Below are positions 7,226 through 11,797 of a stretch of 11,797 nucleotides of DNA, piece by piece; position 1 is the stretch's first letter; the number at the start of each line of letters is the position of its first letter. The position numbers and the translations under genes are program-made. The DNA comes from Bacteroidales bacterium. Its GTDB lineage: Bacteria > Bacteroidota > Bacteroidia > Bacteroidales > P3. The notes beneath the pieces are model-generated. The model worked only from the letters and a program-made list of their open reading frames with translations. It made no database searches and was not told the DNA's origin. The stretch is from NCBI GenBank assembly GCA_017988355.1, contig JAGNRX010000015.1:1-11797 (forward strand). The letters run 5' to 3'.

Positions 7226-8849
7226 AGTGTTCTTTTATTGTTTCTGACCAATCGTTTTTTTGGTCTATTATACTTTGCATTACTGTATAGGCCTTTTTAT
7301 AGTCCTTCTTAACATATAAGACCCAAGCATAGGTATCAACATAGGTGGAATTCTTAGGATGTTTTTCATATACTGTTTGAGCCATAATATCTGCTTTGTC
7401 GAGGTCTTTTTCTTCAATCGAAAGGTAGTAGGCGTAATTGTTCAGGACTAAATAGTTCTTTGGATTTAGTTTTAATGCCTTATCAAAATAACTATATGCT
7501 TTTTCTTTTTCTTTTAATCTATAATACACTTCTCCAAGATTGGAATAGAAGTCTTCTTGTAGGATTTTATCTTCAACAACCAAACTAAGTCCGCTTTCTA
7601 AGGCTTTTTGTGCTTGGGTATAATCCTCTTTTAATAAGCTGTTAACTCCAAGGAAGAGATAAGGCAAGGGTTGTTCTGGGAATAGTTCTATTGTTTTCTT
7701 TGCATCAAGGATTAGGGTGTCGATTTGGTTAAGGGTAGATTGTGCATAAAGTAGGTTTTGGTAGAGGTCGAAGGGGTTAGGTTGTTTTGGTTTTGACCTA
7801 TCTCCTATTGCAATTGCTTTTCTTATTGCTTTAACAGTTTCTTCAAATTGGTTTTCCTTCATATAGCAGGTTGAGAGCAGTTCCCAAACAACTTTCTCTT
7901 CTGGATATTGGATAGATAGAGATTTAAGTAGGGAAAAGAAACGTTGAAATTCCTCTTCATTAACATCAACTGTTTTGCCGTAGATTGCTATTAGGACTTG
8001 CATCTTTGTTTGGTAGTCAAGTTCTTTGTTTGAGAAGGCTTTTTCTAAGTTGGAATAGGTCTTGGGCCTATTTCCTTGAATAAGATAGTAGTTAGCTAAG
8101 GATATATTTATATATGGGTCATAAGGATCTATAGTCTCTATTTTATTATAGTATTCAAGAGCTTTTGGGTAGTTTTTCTTATTCATATTTATTTCGGCAA
8201 GTATTGCAAGATAGCTCTTTTGGGTTGGGGAGTTGGTTTGGAGTTTACTTATTTCTTGTTCTGCCTTATCATAGTTTTTCTTATCCATAAAATAGCGGAA
8301 CTTAATCATTACTGCCTCTTCACTTACGCCAAATTTCTTTTCCATTCTGTCGAAAGTCTTGAGCATCTTGTCTTCGTCCTGTTGTAGGGAATAGATTTGA
8401 ACAAGTTGCTGATAGTATTCTAGTTCGCTAGGGTTAGTAGTAATTAAGTCTTCAAGAACCTTTGCAGCATTTTCATAGTCATTCATATTGAGATAGATTT
8501 CTCCAAGCTGAAGCCTATACCAAATATTAGAGGGTTGAAGTAAGATTGCTTTTTTTGTTAGATCAATTGCCTTTTGAGACTCTTTCTTACTATACAGAAC
8601 GCTTGCCTTATCGAAATAGGCAGCAGCATAATTAGGACTTAGGCTTATTACCTGGTCATAAAGCTCTATTGCCTTATCATAGTTGCCTAATTGTTTTTGG
8701 GTTGAGGCATCTAAGAATAGTCCATCAATTTTAAGCTCTGCGGATGTATATTCTTTAACTTTCGGGGGCTGAGTTTTCTTTGTAGCGCAGCCTGCGATTG
8801 TTAATATAATAAATGTAGATAAAAGTAATGTTTTTATGTTTTTTCTCAT
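7194..8849 (-). CDS. Tetratricopeptide-repeat lipoprotein
   Basis: 551 residues. The N-terminus MRKNIKTLLLSTFIILTIAGC is a lipoprotein signal with lipobox IAGC (C21), so the protein is probably anchored in the outer or inner membrane facing the periplasm. The remainder is helical TPR solenoid, with repeats such as GNYDKAIELYDQVISLSPNY, ESQKAIDLTKKAILLQPSN, NDYENAAKVLEDLITTNPSE, KNYPKALEYYNKIETIDPYD and EKEKAYSYFDKALKLNPKNY. This is a protein-interaction scaffold with no catalytic motif that I can see, and the partner is unknown. Its ATG overlaps the stop of the nucleotidyltransferase (ATGA, 8846-8849), which indicates translational coupling. The apbE gene starts inside its last codons. In other Bacteroidota a TPR gene commonly follows this nucleotidyltransferase (from memory). 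Confidence 0.88.
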   Translation of the reverse strand: MRKNIKTLLLSTFIILTIAGCATKKTQPPKVKEYTSAELKIDGLFLDASTQKQLGNYDKAIELYDQVISLSPNYAAAYFDKASVLYSKKESQKAIDLTKKAILLQPSNIWYRLQLGEIYLNMNDYENAAKVLEDLITTNPSELEYYQQLVQIYSLQQDEDKMLKTFDRMEKKFGVSEEAVMIKFRYFMDKKNYDKAEQEISKLQTNSPTQKSYLAILAEINMNKKNYPKALEYYNKIETIDPYDPYINISLANYYLIQGNRPKTYSNLEKAFSNKELDYQTKMQVLIAIYGKTVDVNEEEFQRFFSLLKSLSIQYPEEKVVWELLSTCYMKENQFEETVKAIRKAIAIGDRSKPKQPNPFDLYQNLLYAQSTLNQIDTLILDAKKTIELFPEQPLPYLFLGVNSLLKEDYTQAQKALESGLSLVVEDKILQEDFYSNLGEVYYRLKEKEKAYSYFDKALKLNPKNYLVLNNYAYYLSIEEKDLDKADIMAQTVYEKHPKNSTYVDTYAWVLYVKKDYKKAYTVMQSIIDQKNDWSETIKEHYELILKALNP

Positions 8850-9853
8850 AGTTTTATTTCCGAATAATCTCCCAAACTCATCTCTTGAGTTGTTCCTTCA
8901 ACAATTGCGTTACTACCAATCATAGAATTGCTTGTTATAACTTTTAATAACGATGTATTGGTTTGGATAATTGTATTTGAGATTACCGAATCTTTAATAA
9001 TTGTGTTTTCACCTATTGAAACATATGGTCCTATCTTAGAATTTTCTATTTTAACTCCTCTTGCAATATAGCATGGCTCAACAATTGTGGAGTTCTCGAT
9101 TTGAACATCTTTGCCTCTTAGGACTTCTTTATATTTCTTTATATCAAGTATTCTTTGGTTGGTATTAACAGTTGCATTCTTATTGCCACAGTCTAACCAC
9201 TCCTTTACATCGTTTGTTATAAATGCAAGACCCTTATTTAGCATATTGTCAAGGGCATCTGTTAGTTGGTATTCCCCTTGTTTACTAATATTATTATCAA
9301 TAAGGTATTGTAGTTCATTTCTTAGGTTTTCCCCATCTCTGAAATAATAAATACCAATTATTGCTTCATTGGATACAAAGTCTTTTGGCTTTTCAACAAA
9401 TCCTTGAATGGTCTGGTCTTGGTTCTTCTTAACTACTCCAAATGCTGATGGGTCTTCTACCTTATGTGTCCAGATTATGCCATCTCTTTCTGTGTTAAGT
9501 TTGAAGCCTGCATCAAAAAGAGTGTCGGCAAAGGCAACCGTTACCTTTCCTTTTAGAATTTCTTTTGCACAAAGGATTGCATGAGCTGTTCCAAGGGGCT
9601 CTGCTTGATAAAATATTTCACCTTCTGCACCAAGACGTTTTGCGATGTCTTTTAGCATATCCTCTACTTCTTTTCCAAAGTCACCAATGATAAATCCTAT
9701 CTTTTCAACTTTCTCATTGCATACCTCAACAATATCTTCACATAAACGCTCAACGATTGGTTTTCCTGCAATTGAGATTAGGGGTTTTGGGATTGAAAGG
9801 GTGTGTGGACGCATTCTCTTACCCATTCCAGCCATTGGGATTACTATATTCAT
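8846..9853 (-). CDS. Sugar-phosphate nucleotidyltransferase with left-handed beta-helix tail
   Basis: 335 residues. It has an N-terminal NTP-transferase fold: nucleotide-binding IPMAGMGKRMRPHT (5-18) and PKPLISIAGKP (22-32), QAEPLGTAHA (83-92), FAD with D110 as likely metal ligand, FGVVKK (128-133), GFVEKP (141-146), GEYQLTDAL (193-201) and EWLDCG (218-223). The C-terminal part (about 245-335) consists of short I/V/S-rich hexapeptide repeats (IENSTIVEPCYIARGVKI...IGPYVSIGENTII), forming a beta-helix. The reaction is NTP plus sugar-1-phosphate to NDP-sugar plus pyrophosphate. RmlA/GalU/GlmU relatives share these motifs, and I cannot fix the sugar or nucleotide from sequence alone. It is the first gene of the leftward operon and supplies activated sugar for surface polysaccharide or cell-wall synthesis. 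Confidence 0.9.
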   Translation of the reverse strand: MNIVIPMAGMGKRMRPHTLSIPKPLISIAGKPIVERLCEDIVEVCNEKVEKIGFIIGDFGKEVEDMLKDIAKRLGAEGEIFYQAEPLGTAHAILCAKEILKGKVTVAFADTLFDAGFKLNTERDGIIWTHKVEDPSAFGVVKKNQDQTIQGFVEKPKDFVSNEAIIGIYYFRDGENLRNELQYLIDNNISKQGEYQLTDALDNMLNKGLAFITNDVKEWLDCGNKNATVNTNQRILDIKKYKEVLRGKDVQIENSTIVEPCYIARGVKIENSKIGPYVSIGENTIIKDSVISNTIIQTNTSLLKVITSNSMIGSNAIVEGTTQEMSLGDYSEIKL

Positions 9854-9893
9854 GTCTTTTTTATTTCGTTAAATAATTCTTTATTAGAACTTA

Positions 9894-9901
9894 CAAAAGT
9901 A
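9894..9901 (-). promoter_or_regulatory. Candidate -7 box of the nucleotidyltransferase operon
   Basis: On the minus strand this reads TACTTTTG, an exact TAnnTTTG match, about 40 bases before the start codon at 9853. No clean TTTG lies 19-22 bases upstream (AGTGC is there instead), so the -33 element is poor. It lies back to back with the promoter of the divergent transglycosylase gene. Confidence 0.5.
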
Positions 9902-9931
9902 CAAAAAATAATAAAGTATTGCACTCTTTCG

Positions 9932-9961
9932 TTGATATCTTGGTTTTTTTTTGTAATTTTA
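9932..9961 (+). promoter_or_regulatory. Candidate promoter of the lytic transglycosylase gene
   Basis: TTG at 9932-9934 and TAATTTTA at 9954-9961 (seven of eight matches to TAnnTTTG) are separated by 19 bases, the usual Bacteroidota -33/-7 spacing. The box ends 29 bases before the ATG at 9991. A T-tract lies in the spacer. Confidence 0.5.
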
Positions 9962-9990
9962 CATCCTAATTCTATAAACTATTGACAATA

Positions 9991-11538
9991 ATGCACAAGA
10001 TTAAATTACTAACACTTTTCACTTTTCTAATTTCTTTACCCCTGGCTTCATTCTCTCAAAACGATGGTTCCATTGACGTTATAAGGAATTTTGAACGCAA
10101 TTACGACTCCCTTCTTTCAACCCTATATTTAAGACAAAACTCTAAAGTCATAAGAAATACATATAATAAAGAGTCCGACAATCTTTGTTCTCCAAATTCT
10201 GCAAAAAACATTAGTGATACAATATTTGCACGTCGCCTTAGGCAACTCCCAAGCTCCATTAAGCTTACCTATAATGCACAGGTTAGGAGCATAATTGAAT
10301 ACTATATTGATAAGAGTCCAGATAGAGTTAGTGTTATGCTTGGTTTAAGTAAGTATTATTTCCCAATTTTTGAAGCAATTTTAGACCAATATAATGTGCC
10401 TCATGAACTAAAGTATTTAGTGGTTATTGAATCAGCTCTTAACCCTAATGCAGTTTCCAGAGCTGGAGCAACAGGGCTTTGGCAGTTTATGTATTCTACT
10501 GGCAGGATGTATGACCTAAGAGTTAATTCAAATGTTGATGATAGGCGTGACCCAATTAAGTCTTCAGTTGCTGCGGCAAAGTATTTGAGAGATTTATATA
10601 GGATTTATAATGATTGGGAGCTGGCACTTGCGGCTTATAATTGTGGGCCTGGTAATGTTAATAAAGCAATACGCCGCTCTGGGAAGAATGATTTCTGGGG
10701 AATTTATAATTACTTACCACGAGAAACAAGGGGATATGTTCCGGCATACATTGCTGCTTCTTATGTTATGAATTATTATAAGGAACATAATATTGTACCT
10801 GCACCACTTTCCAAGCCTGCCGTTACAGACACAGTCTTAGTTCGTAAGGACTTGCATTTCGAACAAATTGCAGGAGTTTTAAACATCTCAGCAGAAGAGG
10901 TCAAAGATTTAAATCCTCAATATAAAAGAGATATGATTATGGGCTCTCAAGACGAGTTCTATATCAAATTACCTATTAAGTATATTAGGGACTTCATTAG
11001 CTTAGAGGACTCAATTGCAGTTTATAATATTGCTAAGTATTTTGATGTTGAAGATAAAACAACAGAATACATAAACAAGGAAGTTAAGCTATCTCATAAG
11101 GTTAGAAGGGGTGAAACTTGGACTTCAATTGCTCGAAGATATGGAGTATCGGTTAGTGATGTTAGGAGGTGGAATGGGAATAAGAAACATCCTGTCTTAG
11201 GGCAAAACCTTGCAATTTATCAAAACAAGAAAATTGAGGTGGATAAGAAGGAAGAGGAGAACAAAGGACCATTTACAGAAGAAACAACTGTTAATAATGA
11301 TGCTGAAAACCAAATGGTAGCTAAAGGCAGTTCTCCAATCCCAAAGAAGATTGACTCAAAGAAAGAGGTTAAGAAAGCTCCTAAGCCTAAGTCGGTTTTT
11401 CATACAGTTAAAAAGGGAGAAACCGTTTCTGCAATCTCAAGGAAGTATAGTGTTAATATGAATGACATTATCAACCTTAATAAACTCAACAAAAGGAATC
11501 CAATTATTAGAGTTGGTCAATCTCTAAAAATAAAGTAA
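9991..11538 (+). CDS. MltD-like lytic transglycosylase with LysM domains
   Basis: 515 residues from the ATG at 9991, preferred over the in-frame TTG at 9982 because it starts directly before the signal peptide (MHKIKLLTLFTFLISLPLASFSQ). The SLT goslin-lysozyme fold spans about 135-265: catalytic Glu in VVIESALNP (E147), GATGLWQF (159-166), AAYNCGPGNV (214-223) and LPRETRGYVPAY (242-253), the hallmarks of family 1D (MltD). Downstream are a degenerate LysM-like stretch (about 279-325), a clear LysM (about 367-411), a Lys/Glu-rich linker and a terminal LysM (about 469-515, FHTVKKGETVSAISRKYSV). LysM modules bind glycan GlcNAc, and the enzyme cleaves MurNAc-GlcNAc bonds to give 1,6-anhydroMurNAc ends during wall remodelling. 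It has no lipobox, so it is likely soluble or wall-bound in the periplasm. It is transcribed divergently from the nucleotidyltransferase operon. Confidence 0.93.
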   Translation: MHKIKLLTLFTFLISLPLASFSQNDGSIDVIRNFERNYDSLLSTLYLRQNSKVIRNTYNKESDNLCSPNSAKNISDTIFARRLRQLPSSIKLTYNAQVRSIIEYYIDKSPDRVSVMLGLSKYYFPIFEAILDQYNVPHELKYLVVIESALNPNAVSRAGATGLWQFMYSTGRMYDLRVNSNVDDRRDPIKSSVAAAKYLRDLYRIYNDWELALAAYNCGPGNVNKAIRRSGKNDFWGIYNYLPRETRGYVPAYIAASYVMNYYKEHNIVPAPLSKPAVTDTVLVRKDLHFEQIAGVLNISAEEVKDLNPQYKRDMIMGSQDEFYIKLPIKYIRDFISLEDSIAVYNIAKYFDVEDKTTEYINKEVKLSHKVRRGETWTSIARRYGVSVSDVRRWNGNKKHPVLGQNLAIYQNKKIEVDKKEEENKGPFTEETTVNNDAENQMVAKGSSPIPKKIDSKKEVKKAPKPKSVFHTVKKGETVSAISRKYSVNMNDIINLNKLNKRNPIIRVGQSLKIK

Positions 11539-11540
11539 GT

Positions 11541-11558
11541 AAGAATTTTCTGATTCTT
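11541..11558 (+). terminator. Weak hairpin after the transglycosylase gene
   Basis: AAGAAT (11541-11546) and ATTCTT (11553-11558) form a 6-bp AT-rich stem with a six-base loop, followed by TGTTTCG, just after the TAA at 11536-11538. The stem is weak and the U-tract poor. The palindrome array a few bases further on may be the effective end of transcription. Confidence 0.25.
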
Positions 11559-11571
11559 TGTTTCGATGAAT

Positions 11572-11654
11572 CTACATTGGCAATGTAGTGGCCCTTCATT
11601 GGCAATGTACTTATACTAGATTGCCAATGCAGAGTTAGTACATTGGCAATGAAG
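11572..11654. repeat. Four-copy palindromic repeat array with 22-bp period
   Basis: Four imperfect 17-bp palindromes share the core ATTGGCAAT: CTACATTGGCAATGTAG (11572-11588), CTTCATTGGCAATGTAC (11594-11610), CTAGATTGCCAATGCAG (11616-11632, core on the other strand) and GTACATTGGCAATGAAG (11638-11654). Centres at 11580, 11602, 11624 and 11646 are exactly 22 bases apart, with five-base unrelated spacers (TGGCC, TTATA, AGTTA). Copies 2 and 4 are also reverse complements of each other except at the central base. The array lies between two convergent genes. It could be a REP-like or terminator element in RNA, or an operator array in DNA, and the function is unknown. Confidence 0.85.
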
Positions 11655-11729
11655 AAGCATTAAAAGCTTATTATAAATAATTATTATGCTGTATTAAGAC
11701 ATAAAAATAAGGAGATACTTATCTATTAA

Positions 11730-11797
11730 TTAGAATATTGATAGCTTAATGTACTTTCTTGGATTTGCTTTGATATCTTCAATAAGCAGGTCAAGGC
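11730..11797 (-). CDS. 3' end of a probable MCE/MlaD family protein (partial)
   Basis: On the minus strand the last 68 bases stay open in one frame to a TAA at 11730-11732, encoding LDLLIEDIKANPRKYIKLSI followed by F. This resembles the conserved C-terminus of Bacteroidota MlaD-type MCE proteins as I remember it (LDxLLxDIKxNPKRYVHFSVF). Those proteins tether an ABC lipid transporter and move phospholipids between the membranes. Only 21 residues are visible, the rest of the gene lies beyond the window, and the assignment rests on this short tail. The stretch from 11655 to 11729 is AT-rich and shows nothing certain. Confidence 0.55.
   Translation of the reverse strand, partial: LDLLIEDIKANPRKYIKLSIF

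Noticed and set aside
9982..9990. TTG start for the transglycosylase
   Set aside because: The ATG at 9991 gives a standard signal peptide and lies three codons downstream.
11572..11654. Palindrome array read as a CRISPR or plasmid iteron array
   Set aside because: Spacers are only five bases and units are palindromic with one core on the opposite strand; no cas or rep gene is in the window. The 22-bp period alone is not enough for an origin.

Overview
This window looks like part of a low-GC Bacteroidota (probably Bacteroidales) chromosome. The pointers are two secreted proteins with type IX secretion (T9SS) C-terminal sorting domains, several lipoproteins, a DUF4292-family gene, TAnnTTTG-type -7 promoter boxes, and mostly A-rich leaders instead of Shine-Dalgarno sites.

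Layout from left to right. A perfect 12-bp stem with a T-rich tail (42-74) closes a leftward pair of BspA-like leucine-rich-repeat surface proteins (1722-3425, then 99-1700). A rightward two-gene cassette follows behind a canonical promoter: an AAA_21/OLD-like ATPase (3668-4759) overlapping by ATGA a DUF4276-family protein (4756-5412). It resembles an anti-phage or stress-response ATPase-plus-effector pair and is the best candidate here for an undercharacterised system. Next is a DUF4292 envelope lipoprotein (5453-6217). It converges with a tightly overlapped leftward operon: sugar-phosphate nucleotidyltransferase (8846-9853), TPR lipoprotein (7194-8849) and ApbE-type flavin transferase lipoprotein (6206-7225). 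Divergent from that operon is an MltD-like lytic transglycosylase with LysM domains (9991-11538). The last 68 bases hold the 3' end of a leftward gene whose C-terminus resembles Bacteroidota MCE/MlaD proteins.

Most of the region is cell-envelope biology: surface LRR proteins, peptidoglycan cleavage, lipoprotein-anchored factors, sugar nucleotide supply, flavinylation and probably lipid transport. The ATPase/DUF4276 cassette stands apart by function, by apparently lower GC and by a strong Shine-Dalgarno site. The second unusual element is non-coding: four copies of an ATTGGCAAT-centred palindrome with centres exactly 22 bp apart (11572-11654), between the convergent transglycosylase and MCE-like genes. 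I see no tRNA, rRNA, CRISPR array, transposase or insertion sequence.
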